From: Streptomyces cyanogenus
Lineage (GTDB): Bacteria; Actinomycetota; Actinomycetes; Streptomycetales; Streptomycetaceae
Direction: 5' to 3'
DNA length: 64,000 nucleotides
Assembly: GCF_017526105.1 (NCBI RefSeq)
Contig: NZ_CP071839.1
Span: 6,362,001-6,426,000 of the forward strand
The notes under the pieces were generated by a model. It was given only the letters and a program-made list of their open reading frames with translations, was not told the origin of the DNA and made no database searches. A program made the position numbers and the translations under genes. Every line of letters begins with the position of its first letter. The first letter of the stretch is position 1. This document shows positions 42,618-50,139 of this stretch, one piece after another.

Positions 42618-45347
42618 GTGATCCAGGCCTTCGGACTGACCAGCAACCCCCGCAAGGCGCATCCGCCCGCCGTCGACGACGTCTCCTTCGAAGCGCGCGC
42701 CGGTCATGTCACCGCGCTCCTCGGGAGCGCCGGCGCGGGCAAGACGACGGCGCTCAAACTGATGCTTGAGCTCCAGCCAGGGCGCGGCATCACCTACTTC
42801 AAAGGCCGGCCCCTGCACCTGATCGCGCATCCTTCGCGGGAAGTCGGCGTACTCCTCGGTGACGTGCCGGGACACCGGGCCCGCACGGTCCGCGGGCACC
42901 TGCGCATGCTGTGCGCCGCGGCGGGAGTTTCCGCCCGACGCGCAGACGAGGTCCTCGAAGTCGTCGGTCTCGTCAGCCTCCGTGAAGAGCGCCTCGGCAC
43001 GCTGTCCCGTGGCATGGATCGCAGACTCGGCCTGGCCTGCGCACTGCTGCCCGACCCGCACACGCTCGTCCTGGACGAACCCACGGACGGTCTCTCCGTC
43101 CGTGAGGCCCAATGGCTGCACAGCATGCTGCGGGCGCACGCCGCCCAGGGCGGCACGGTGCTCTTCACCACGGCCGACCCCAAGGAGGCTGCACGCATCG
43201 CCGACCGGGTCGTCACGCTCGACGGCGGCAGGGTCGTCGCCGACCAGGAGGCCAGGGCCTTCGCCCGCACCCGGCTGCGCCCGCGCGTGGCCGTCCGCAG
43301 CCCCCACGCCGCCCGCCTCGCGGCCCTGCTCACCAAGGACGCCCGCACCACCCGCCGGTCTGTCGAAGTCGTGCGCGAGGGCGGCAACCGCCTGTCGGTG
43401 TACGGCACGACGACCGCCGACGTCGGCGAGATCGCGTTCCGCCACGGCATCCTCGTCCACCAACTGGCCGACGAGGTGGGTGACATGGGGCCGGGCGCCG
43501 GTGCCGAGGGTGACGACGGGAAGTGCTCCGCCGAGCCCCGGCAGTCCGCCCATGACGCGCCGGCGGACCGTGCCGCCTCTCCGGAAGGCGACCCGGCGGA
43601 ACGCGATCCGGCAGCTCTCGACAACCCGCGCGCCGAGCCGGAGCACGCCCCGGCCGGCCGCACGCGGGCGGGTGGCGAACGCATGGCACCCCGTGTCTCC
43701 GCGGCGGAATCCGGCCCGGCAGCGTTCGGCGGCTCACCGGTGGACCCGGGCCGGGCCGTGGACGACTTCCCGCCGTCACCCGCTCATGCAAGGCCGGAGG
43801 TGGCGCAGGAGCCCACGACGGCTGGCTCTGCGGTGGCGGAAGCGCACACCGCGAGGCGGACAGCGGAATCCGGCGCCATGACGCACGGCCCGGCAGCGGC
43901 CGAAGCCCGTACCGCTGCCCTCGACCGGTCCGCGCCGGATCCGGACACCCCGGCGCCGGGACTCCCGGCATGGAACGCCACAGCCTCCGAGCGTGTGCGG
44001 GGACGGCGGGACCGCACTCCGGCCGACCGGTCGGCGCCGGAATCCGACCGGTCCGCGGCCAGCCTCGCCCCGGCCGGCGAGGCGGGACCGGGAACCGGCC
44101 TTTCCGCGCCGGTGCGCGTGCGGACCGCCGACAGGGAGTGGTCCGCACCAGGCCAAGCCGTTGATCGGGGGACCGCGCCGGACCGTCCGCTGGCCCACTC
44201 CGGCGCGCCGGCCCGCGACGCCTCACCGGCCGCGACAGCCTCGCCGGAGGACGGCACGTCGCACAGCGCGACCGCGCCCGGTGAGAAGGGCAGGACCGCT
44301 GGCGGCCCTGGACTGAGGCCCGCCAGGGCCGTCACCCACCGGTCCGGTGACCCGTCGACCAGTCCGGACACCGGCCCCGGTGCAGTGGTGACAGCCTCCC
44401 AGTCGCAGGCCGGCAGTGCCCGCACCCCGGCCGACACCGTCACCGGCACCCGCACTCTCCTCCCCGGAGCCAGAAACCCCGACGCCCGGCAGGCGCAGGC
44501 CGGAGCCGCCCGCCCCGACGGTGTCCGCCTGCTCGCCGCTCCCTCCCCCCTCCCACCCCCTATCTCCGTCCGCCCCGCCCGCAGCCCCCTGCGCCCCTTT
44601 CGCTACGAGATCCGGCGCGCCACCGGAATCGGCACCGGCTTCCTCACCTGCGGTGCCGTGCTGGTGATGTCCGCGCTCACCGCCGTACTCCTGGCGCGGT
44701 TCGGGCACACCCCGCAGGAGCGGCTGTTCGCGGCATGGCCGCGGGAGCTGCCCCTGCCGCCCGCGGCGCTCGCGGCAGGGCTGCTCGGCGCACTGGCCTT
44801 CGGGGACGAGTTCCGCCACCCCGCCCTGGCGGCGGACCGCGGCACCGTCCCCCGCCGGCTGGGGCTGCTCACCGCGAAACTGCTCGTCTCCGGAGCCACC
44901 GCGGTACTGCTGGCCTTCCTCACCGTGGGCTGCGACGCCGAAGTGCTCTATGTCGTATACGGACGGGAACTGGCGAAAGTTCCCGCGGACTGGCTTTCGC
45001 TCACCGCGAGTTGGTTCGGGCTGGTTGTCGGCTGCGCCTGGGCCGGTGTACTGGCGGCCGGGGTGTTCCGGTCCACGACGGCCGGACTGGCCGCCGTCCT
45101 CGCCGTGCCCGTCCTCGCCGTTCCCCTCGTGCACGAGGCCCTGCGCGGCCCCGCCGTGCGGATGGCGGCCGACTTCCCCGTGCGGTTGCGGGCGGTCCAT
45201 CTGCTGCAGTGGCCGTTCGGAGGGGAGCGGTACCTGCTCGCGGCCGCACGGGTCCTCGCCCAACCCGTGGGCGGCGCACTGGCGTTGTCGCTCGCGGCGC
45301 TGCTCTGCGCCTATCTGCTCACGGCACTGCGCGCCCGCCTTCGATGA
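42618..45347 (+). CDS. ABC transporter: ATPase fused to a membrane domain through a long low-complexity linker
   Basis: From GTG 42618 (VIQAFGLTSNPRKAHPPAVD) the protein has 909 residues. Residues 1 to about 235 are an ABC ATPase: Walker A LLGSAGAGKTTALK, a signature region GTLSRGMDRRLGLACALLPD (degenerate LSRGM instead of LSGGQ), Walker B HTLVLDEPTDGLS, and a switch region VLFTTADPKEA (no canonical His). A linker of about 350 residues, rich in Pro, Ala, Asp and Ser, follows. The last 240 residues (from PLRPFRYEIRRATGIGTGFL) have about six membrane segments, as in ABC-2 permeases. Direct ATPase-permease fusion with so long a linker is unusual. It lies immediately before whiH; the substrate is unknown. 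Confidence 0.85.
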   Translation: MIQAFGLTSNPRKAHPPAVDDVSFEARAGHVTALLGSAGAGKTTALKLMLELQPGRGITYFKGRPLHLIAHPSREVGVLLGDVPGHRARTVRGHLRMLCAAAGVSARRADEVLEVVGLVSLREERLGTLSRGMDRRLGLACALLPDPHTLVLDEPTDGLSVREAQWLHSMLRAHAAQGGTVLFTTADPKEAARIADRVVTLDGGRVVADQEARAFARTRLRPRVAVRSPHAARLAALLTKDARTTRRSVEVVREGGNRLSVYGTTTADVGEIAFRHGILVHQLADEVGDMGPGAGAEGDDGKCSAEPRQSAHDAPADRAASPEGDPAERDPAALDNPRAEPEHAPAGRTRAGGERMAPRVSAAESGPAAFGGSPVDPGRAVDDFPPSPAHARPEVAQEPTTAGSAVAEAHTARRTAESGAMTHGPAAAEARTAALDRSAPDPDTPAPGLPAWNATASERVRGRRDRTPADRSAPESDRSAASLAPAGEAGPGTGLSAPVRVRTADREWSAPGQAVDRGTAPDRPLAHSGAPARDASPAATASPEDGTSHSATAPGEKGRTAGGPGLRPARAVTHRSGDPSTSPDTGPGAVVTASQSQAGSARTPADTVTGTRTLLPGARNPDARQAQAGAARPDGVRLLAAPSPLPPPISVRPARSPLRPFRYEIRRATGIGTGFLTCGAVLVMSALTAVLLARFGHTPQERLFAAWPRELPLPPAALAAGLLGALAFGDEFRHPALAADRGTVPRRLGLLTAKLLVSGATAVLLAFLTVGCDAEVLYVVYGRELAKVPADWLSLTASWFGLVVGCAWAGVLAAGVFRSTTAGLAAVLAVPVLAVPLVHEALRGPAVRMAADFPVRLRAVHLLQWPFGGERYLLAAARVLAQPVGGALALSLAALLCAYLLTALRARLR

Positions 45348-45474
45348 CTACCCTCCGTACACTCTCGGTTTCGATGTGCACGCAACTCCCCGCAGAAAGC
45401 CCATTTCTTTCCGATAAGGCGTCAATTGCGACGGCGTGAGCGATCACCCTTTCGTGTGCTTTTCACCAAAGACC

Positions 45475-45502
45475 TCAAGGGAGTTGGAGGCGACGCCGAC
45501 AA
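45475..45502 (+). promoter_or_regulatory. Sigma-WhiG promoter of whiH
   Basis: TCAA (45475-45478), a 16-bp spacer and GCCGACAA (45495-45502) match the sigma-WhiG consensus TAAA-N15/16-GCCGATAA with one change in each element. GTG 45510 lies seven bases after the -10, so transcription would start at about the start codon. Dependence of whiH on sigma-WhiG is established in S. coelicolor. Confidence 0.8.
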
Positions 45503-45509
45503 AGGATCC

Positions 45510-46397
45510 GTGAGTACCCTTGCGCACACCATGATGACCGCCGCCCGCTCCGCAGACTCCGGTCTGGCCGGCCCGGGTGAACTCGACCGCTACCCCTACG
45601 CCGAGGCCCCGGTGGCCGACCGCGTCGGCGCACCCGCCTGGGACACCGGGGAGCCTGAGCTGGGCCGTGTCGGCCGGCGGGCCGCGGGCAGCCGCGGACG
45701 CGGGCTGCACGGCCAACTCGTACAGCAGCTGGGGCAGATGATCGTCTCCGGCGACCTGGGGGCGGACCGCCCGCTGGTGCCGGAGGAGATCGGCCAGCGT
45801 TTCGAGGTGTCCCGCACCGTCGTCCGCGAGTCCCTCCGCGTCCTCGAGGCCAAGGGCCTGGTCAGCGCCCGTCCGAACGTCGGCACCCGCGTACGGCCCG
45901 TCAGCGACTGGAACCTGCTCGATCCGGACATCATCGAGTGGCGGGCCTTCGGGCCGCAGCGCGACGACCAGCGCCGGGAGCTGAGCGAGCTGCGCTGGAC
46001 GATCGAGCCCCTCGCCGCCCGTCTCGCCGCCGGACACGGGCGCGAGGAGGTGCAGCAGCGCCTGTGCGACATGGTCGAGATCATGAGCCACGCCATGGCG
46101 CAGGGCGACGCGCTCACCTACTCGCGCGCCGACACCGAGTTCCACGCGCTGCTCATCCAGATCGCGGGCAACCGCATGCTGGAGCACCTCTCCGGCATCG
46201 TCTCGGCGGCCCTCCAGGTCTCCGGTGGCCCGGTCACGGCCTGTGACCGGCCGAGCGAGGCGTCCCTGGCCCAGCACGCGCGCATCGTGGACGCGCTCGG
46301 CACCGGCGACGGTACGGCGGCGGAGGCGGCCATGCGCCAGCTGCTCACGGTCCACCCCGAGGTGGAGCGTGTGGTGCCCGCCCCCCGCGAGCACTGA
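45510..46397 (+). CDS. whiH: Sporulation regulator WhiH (GntR family)
   Basis: The 295-residue GntR/FadR-type repressor is needed for sporulation septation in aerial hyphae. GTG 45510 gives VSTLAHTMMTAARSADSGLA, the WhiH N-terminus I recognise. The winged HTH covers about residues 65-140 (QLVQQLGQMIVSGDLGADRP, LVPEEIGQRFEVSRTVVRES, LRVLEAKGLVSARPNVGTRV). The FCD ligand-binding domain follows: SELRWTIEPLAARLAAGHGR, YSRADTEFHALLIQIAGNRM with candidate metal ligands Asp and His, and SLAQHARIVDALGTGDGTAA with another His. The promoter carries sigma-WhiG elements. A 10-bp hairpin follows the gene about 90 bp downstream, separating it from hrdB. Confidence 0.95.
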   Translation: MSTLAHTMMTAARSADSGLAGPGELDRYPYAEAPVADRVGAPAWDTGEPELGRVGRRAAGSRGRGLHGQLVQQLGQMIVSGDLGADRPLVPEEIGQRFEVSRTVVRESLRVLEAKGLVSARPNVGTRVRPVSDWNLLDPDIIEWRAFGPQRDDQRRELSELRWTIEPLAARLAAGHGREEVQQRLCDMVEIMSHAMAQGDALTYSRADTEFHALLIQIAGNRMLEHLSGIVSAALQVSGGPVTACDRPSEASLAQHARIVDALGTGDGTAAEAAMRQLLTVHPEVERVVPAPREH

Positions 46398-46487
46398 CCC
46401 CGCGAGGGCGCGGTGCGGTCGCCGGTGAGCGGTGTGCTCGTGGTGCTCACGGCGGCGCCGGGCCACGGGTGCCGGCCGTCGCCGGAC

Positions 46488-46515
46488 CCCGCCGGACCTT
46501 CTGGAGTCCGGCGGG
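46488..46515 (+). terminator. Terminator after whiH
   Basis: CCCGCCGGAC (46488-46497), loop CTTCTGGA, GTCCGGCGGG (46506-46515): a perfect 10-bp stem without T-run. Confidence 0.7.
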
Positions 46516-46701
46516 CCCGGCGGGTCCGACGATGCGACGACAGGACCTGGTGGTGGTTGGCGTCGGGATAGGGGCGATGATGTTGCTATCTGTACACGTC
46601 TGACCGCTTTTGACCGCTTACGGGGTGTGACTCGGGCCACGTAGATTGGGCGTAACGCTCGTGGTGACAGCGCGATGACCTAAGAGGTGATAGCCGCGGA
46701 A

Positions 46702-46727
46702 GGAATACGGACGCCGTACCAGGCGCT
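46702..46727 (+). promoter_or_regulatory. Candidate sigma-R-type promoter of hrdB
   Basis: GGAAT (46702-46706), 18 bp, then GCT (46725-46727), against the sigma-R consensus GGAAT-N18-GTT. The -10 trinucleotide has one mismatch. A sigma-R-dependent second promoter is reported for hrdB in S. coelicolor, which supports the reading. Confidence 0.4.
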
Positions 46728-46841
46728 GTGCATCTTCCCGGCCCCCGCCCGCGCCGTCGGCCCATCCCCAGGCCGGTGGTCGGCTCCTGTCCGCAGTGGA
46801 CGGTGCCGGAAGCCGTTTTCCAACGTTCCGAGAGGTTGTTC

Positions 46842-48383
46842 GTGTCGGCCAGCACATCCCGTACGCTCCCGCCGGAGATCGCCGAGTCCGTCTCTGTCAT
46901 GGCTCTCATTGAGCGGGGAAAGGCTGAGGGGCAGATCGCCGGCGACGATGTGCGTCGGGCCTTCGAAGCTGACCAGATTCCGGCCACTCAGTGGAAGAAC
47001 GTACTGCGCAGCCTCAACCAGATTCTTGAGGAAGAGGGTGTGACGCTGATGGTCAGTGCCGCAGAGCCCAAGCGCACCCGCAAGAGCGTCGCAGCGAAGA
47101 GCCCGGCCAAGCGCACCGCCACCAAGACGGTCGCGGCGAAGACGGTGACCACCAGGAAGGCCACGGCCAGCACGGCCGCCCCCGCGGCGCCCGCCACGCC
47201 GGCCGTCGCCGAGTCCGCCGAGGAAGCCGCACCCGCCAAGAAGGCCGCCGCCAAGAAGACGACCGCGAAGAAGACGGTCGCCAAGAAGGCCGTAGCGAAG
47301 AAGACGGCCGCCAAGAAGACCACAGCCAAGAAGGACGACGTCGAGCTCCTCGAGGAAGAGGTCCTCGAGGACACCAAGGTCGCCGACGAGCCCGAGGGTG
47401 CCGAGAGCGCCGGCTTCGTCCTGTCCGACGAGGACGAGGACGACGCGCCCGCGCAGCAGGTCGCCGCGGCCGGCGCCACCGCCGACCCGGTCAAGGACTA
47501 CCTGAAGCAGATCGGCAAGGTCCCCCTGCTCAACGCCGAGCAGGAGGTCGAGCTCGCCAAGCGCATCGAGGCGGGTCTGTTCGCCGAGGACAAGCTGGCG
47601 AACTCCGACAAGCTCGCCCCCAAGCTCAAGCGTGAGCTGGAGATCATCGCCGAGGACGGCCGCCGCGCCAAGAACCACCTGCTGGAGGCCAACCTCCGTC
47701 TGGTGGTCTCCCTGGCCAAGCGCTACACCGGCCGCGGCATGCTCTTCCTGGACCTCATCCAGGAAGGCAACCTCGGCCTGATCCGTGCCGTCGAGAAGTT
47801 CGACTACACCAAGGGCTACAAGTTCTCCACGTACGCCACCTGGTGGATCCGTCAGGCGATCACCCGCGCCATGGCCGACCAGGCCCGCACCATCCGTATC
47901 CCGGTGCACATGGTCGAGGTCATCAACAAGCTCGCCCGTGTGCAGCGCCAGATGCTCCAGGACCTGGGCCGCGAGCCCACCCCGGAAGAGCTGGCCAAGG
48001 AGCTCGACATGACCCCGGAGAAGGTCATCGAGGTCCAGAAGTACGGCCGTGAGCCCATCTCGCTGCACACCCCGCTCGGCGAGGACGGCGACAGCGAGTT
48101 CGGTGACCTCATCGAGGACTCCGAGGCCGTCGTCCCGGCCGACGCGGTCAGCTTCACGCTCCTGCAGGAGCAGCTGCACTCCGTTCTGGACACCCTGTCC
48201 GAGCGTGAGGCGGGCGTCGTCTCCATGCGCTTCGGTCTCACCGACGGTCAGCCGAAGACCCTCGACGAGATCGGCAAGGTGTACGGCGTCACGCGCGAGC
48301 GGATCCGCCAGATCGAGTCCAAGACCATGTCGAAGCTGCGCCACCCGTCGCGTTCGCAGGTGCTCCGCGACTACCTCGACTAG
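46842..48383 (+). CDS. hrdB: Principal vegetative sigma factor HrdB
   Basis: The essential housekeeping sigma factor (sigma-70 group 1), 513 residues from GTG 46842 (VSASTSRTLPPEIAESVSVM). Region 1.1-like sequence is followed by a Lys/Ala-rich tract near residues 75-165 with repeated AKKT units and then an acidic stretch (DDVELLEEEVLEDTKVADEP). Region 1.2 is DPVKDYLKQIGKVPLLNAEQ; region 2 is EANLRLVVSLAKRYTGRGML to YKFSTYATWWIRQAITRAMA; region 3 is LARVQRQMLQDLGREPTPEE; region 4.2 is LDEIGKVYGVTRERIRQIES. The promoter-recognising helices are intact. It lies alone between a terminator and an unusually long 5' region, as in other Streptomyces. Confidence 0.98.
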   Translation: MSASTSRTLPPEIAESVSVMALIERGKAEGQIAGDDVRRAFEADQIPATQWKNVLRSLNQILEEEGVTLMVSAAEPKRTRKSVAAKSPAKRTATKTVAAKTVTTRKATASTAAPAAPATPAVAESAEEAAPAKKAAAKKTTAKKTVAKKAVAKKTAAKKTTAKKDDVELLEEEVLEDTKVADEPEGAESAGFVLSDEDEDDAPAQQVAAAGATADPVKDYLKQIGKVPLLNAEQEVELAKRIEAGLFAEDKLANSDKLAPKLKRELEIIAEDGRRAKNHLLEANLRLVVSLAKRYTGRGMLFLDLIQEGNLGLIRAVEKFDYTKGYKFSTYATWWIRQAITRAMADQARTIRIPVHMVEVINKLARVQRQMLQDLGREPTPEELAKELDMTPEKVIEVQKYGREPISLHTPLGEDGDSEFGDLIEDSEAVVPADAVSFTLLQEQLHSVLDTLSEREAGVVSMRFGLTDGQPKTLDEIGKVYGVTRERIRQIESKTMSKLRHPSRSQVLRDYLD

Positions 48384-48401
48384 GTCGCGCGTCCACGACG
48401 G

Positions 48402-48438
48402 CGAAGGCCCGGTCCCCCTGGCGGGGGCCGGGCCTTCG
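48402..48438 (+). terminator. Strong intrinsic terminator of hrdB
   Basis: CGAAGGCCCGGTCCCC (48402-48417), loop CTGGC, GGGGGCCGGGCCTTCG (48423-48438): 16 bp with one G-U pair, then TGCTG. It lies 18 bp after the stop. Confidence 0.9.
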
Positions 48439-48504
48439 TGCTGCGCGCGTGCGCCGGGTGGATCACTCTGGGTGTCCCGCGAGCACCGCGAGTGAGGAGC
48501 ATGC

Positions 48505-49365
48505 ATGCGCCGTTCCATTGCCCGGGCACTGATCCGGCCGCTGGCCCTGGCAGCCACCGTGACCGCGATACCCCTGGGGAGCACCCCTCCCGCTGTCGCC
48601 GACAGCGTGGTGGTCGGAGGCTTTCCGATAGATGTTTCCGAGGCTCCGTGGACGGTGGCGCTGGCCAGTCGTGACCTGTTCGGAGGAACGCGGGCGGGCC
48701 AGTTCTGCGGCGCTGTCGCCATCGGCCGCAGCACAGTGGTCACAGCGGCCCACTGCCTGGCCGAAGAGGTCCTCGGGGCACCCCCGGACGGTCTCCGCGA
48801 CCTCAAGGTCATCGCGGGGCGCACGGACCTGCTGTCGGGACAGGGCCAGGAGATCGCCGTACGGGAGATCAGGGTCAATCCCGCCTACGACGTCACGACC
48901 AACTCGGGCGACTTCGCGGTCCTCGGACTCGCCGGTTCCCTGCCGCAGAGCGCGGTGGTCGCGATGGCGGGCCCGGGCGACCCGGCTTACGCGCCGGGCA
49001 CCGAGGCCGTGGTGTCGGGATGGGGTGACACGACCGGCGCCGGACGGTACGCGCGCCGGCTCCGCGCCGCACGCGTGCGCGTCCTGCCCGACGATCTGTG
49101 TGCCCGCGCCTATCCGGGTGGTCCAGACGGCACCTACCGGGCCCGCACCATGCTGTGCGCCGGTGAGCCCGCCGGAGGCCCCGACGGCTGCCAGGGCGAC
49201 AGCGGAGGACCACTGGTGGCCGAGGGACGGCTGATCGGCCTCGTGTCATGGGGGAGCGGCTGCGGACGGCCGGGGCTCCCGGGCGTCTACACGCGCGTCT
49301 CCGAGGTCGTACGGGCGCTGCACCCGGCCACGTCGGCCCGGGCGCGGCCTTCCACGCACGCGTGA
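48505..49365 (+). CDS. Secreted trypsin-like serine protease (S1A)
   Basis: The 286-residue preproprotein starts at ATG 48505 after GAGGAG; an overlapping ATG at 48501 is in another frame. The signal peptide is MRRSIARALIRPLALAATVT...PPAVA with a cleavage near residue 32, leaving SVVVGGFPID, the zymogen-type V-V-G-G activation start. The triad is TAAHCLAEE (His), GDFAVLGLA (Asp) and GCQGDSGGPLVAE (Ser). GLVSWGSGCGRPGLPGVYTR forms the S1 pocket wall. The residue at the base of the pocket, six before the Ser, is Asp (PDGCQGDSGG), predicting trypsin-like cleavage after Arg/Lys. Six Cys could form three disulphides. It is flanked by two terminators. Confidence 0.95.
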   Translation: MRRSIARALIRPLALAATVTAIPLGSTPPAVADSVVVGGFPIDVSEAPWTVALASRDLFGGTRAGQFCGAVAIGRSTVVTAAHCLAEEVLGAPPDGLRDLKVIAGRTDLLSGQGQEIAVREIRVNPAYDVTTNSGDFAVLGLAGSLPQSAVVAMAGPGDPAYAPGTEAVVSGWGDTTGAGRYARRLRAARVRVLPDDLCARAYPGGPDGTYRARTMLCAGEPAGGPDGCQGDSGGPLVAEGRLIGLVSWGSGCGRPGLPGVYTRVSEVVRALHPATSARARPSTHA

Positions 49366-49386
49366 GGGCCGTGCGAGGGCATGAGC

Positions 49387-49423
49387 ACGGGCGGCCGCTC
49401 CCTGGTGAGGAGCGGCCGCCCGT
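49387..49423. terminator. Bidirectional terminator after the trypsin gene
   Basis: ACGGGCGGCCGCTCC (49387-49401), loop CTGGTGA, GGAGCGGCCGCCCGT (49409-49423): a perfect 15-bp stem in the gap to the convergent DUF7455 gene. Confidence 0.92.
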
Positions 49424-49465
49424 TCACCGGCCTGTGCCGGGGCTGGCTCGTCGTGGGTGCGAGAT

Positions 49466-49696
49466 TCAGCGCTCTTCTTCCGAAACGGTGTTCGGAACGG
49501 AGGTCAGCCGCTCCGTCTCGTCCTGTATCTCAGCGGCGATCTTCTTGAGTTCCGGCTCGAACTTGCGACCGTGGTGGGCGCAGAAGAGCAGTTCTCCGCC
49601 GCTCAGCAGGACGACGCGCAGGTATGCCTGGGCGCCGCAGCGGTCGCAGCGATCGGCGGCCGTCAGCGGGCTCGCGGGGGTCAGAACAGTAGTCAC
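49466..49696 (-). CDS. Small zinc-ribbon protein of the DUF7455 family
   Basis: A 76-residue protein starting at GTG 49696 (VTTVLTPASPLTAADRCDRC) with GAGAAGAGGCGAC upstream on the minus strand. It has a CDRCGAQAYLRVVLLSGGEL core followed by LLFCAHHGRKFEPELKKIAA; two Cys in CxxC and a Cys-His-His cluster suggest a single zinc site. The C-terminal third is an acidic helix (EIQDETERLTSV). DUF7455 proteins are conserved across actinobacteria with no assigned role. The gene is transcribed away from parE, and its promoter lies in the 443-bp gap between them. Confidence 0.85.
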   Translation of the reverse strand: MTTVLTPASPLTAADRCDRCGAQAYLRVVLLSGGELLFCAHHGRKFEPELKKIAAEIQDETERLTSVPNTVSEEER

Positions 49697-50139
49697 GTCG
49701 CCTCTTCTCTAGCTCGACGAGCTGTCGTACCAGGGTCAACATCCAACCAGCCCGAAAACGTTCCCGCTCGTGGCTTTTCCTCGAAAAAATCTTTCCGGGG
49801 CGCGGCTGTCTGCTGCCGGTTGGCGGCGAATGTGCCGTATTGCGTCTCTTGTGTGCGTACGGGTTCGCGCTGTCTTGCTGTCTCGGTCCTCCCGGCCGGG
49901 TTGCCGGTTGTTCATGAGGACGTGCCCGGAGCCTAAATGGTTCATGCCTCGAAGGGAACGTGATGTGTACTTCACCCCATCGAGGGATCGAACGTGTATG
50001 CGAGTGTGGACTAGGGTGAGTCGTCGACGAGGGTGGCGTTACACCGGCTCTACCAGGGCTCGGTACCCTCTGAGCGGCGACCGAAGCCGCCCCCTTACCC
50101 AAAAGGGGGCCACCTGAAATTCAGCGAGGAGCGAACCGC
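49697..50139. other. 443-bp divergent promoter region between the DUF7455 gene and parE
   Basis: No gene is supported. The parE side contains TAGGGT at about 50013 as a possible -10 and a Shine-Dalgarno GCGAGGAGCG before GTG 50140. AAAAAATC-like A-rich DNA near 49785-49795 probably serves the leftward gene. A half LexA box was noted and rejected. Confidence 0.4.

Larger units (their letters stand above)
46398..46841 (+). promoter_or_regulatory. hrdB upstream region (444 bp)
   Basis: It holds the whiH terminator at its left. TGACCGCTT is repeated at 46601 and 46611 with a 10-bp period, followed by TGTGAC and TAGATT (46642-46647), which could belong to the main hrdB promoter though their spacing (10 bp) is not standard. 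A sigma-R-like candidate is listed separately. Leader length of 120-190 bases is implied. Confidence 0.5.

Noticed and set aside
46626..46647. TGTGAC/TAGATT as a simple sigma-70 promoter for hrdB
   Set aside because: The spacer is only 10 bp; the elements may belong to different promoters, so I report the region without a firm call.
49990..50005. Half LexA box (CGAACGTGTATGCG) before parE
   Set aside because: Only the left half matches; the right half ATGCG does not fit GTTYG, so SOS control of parE is not supported.
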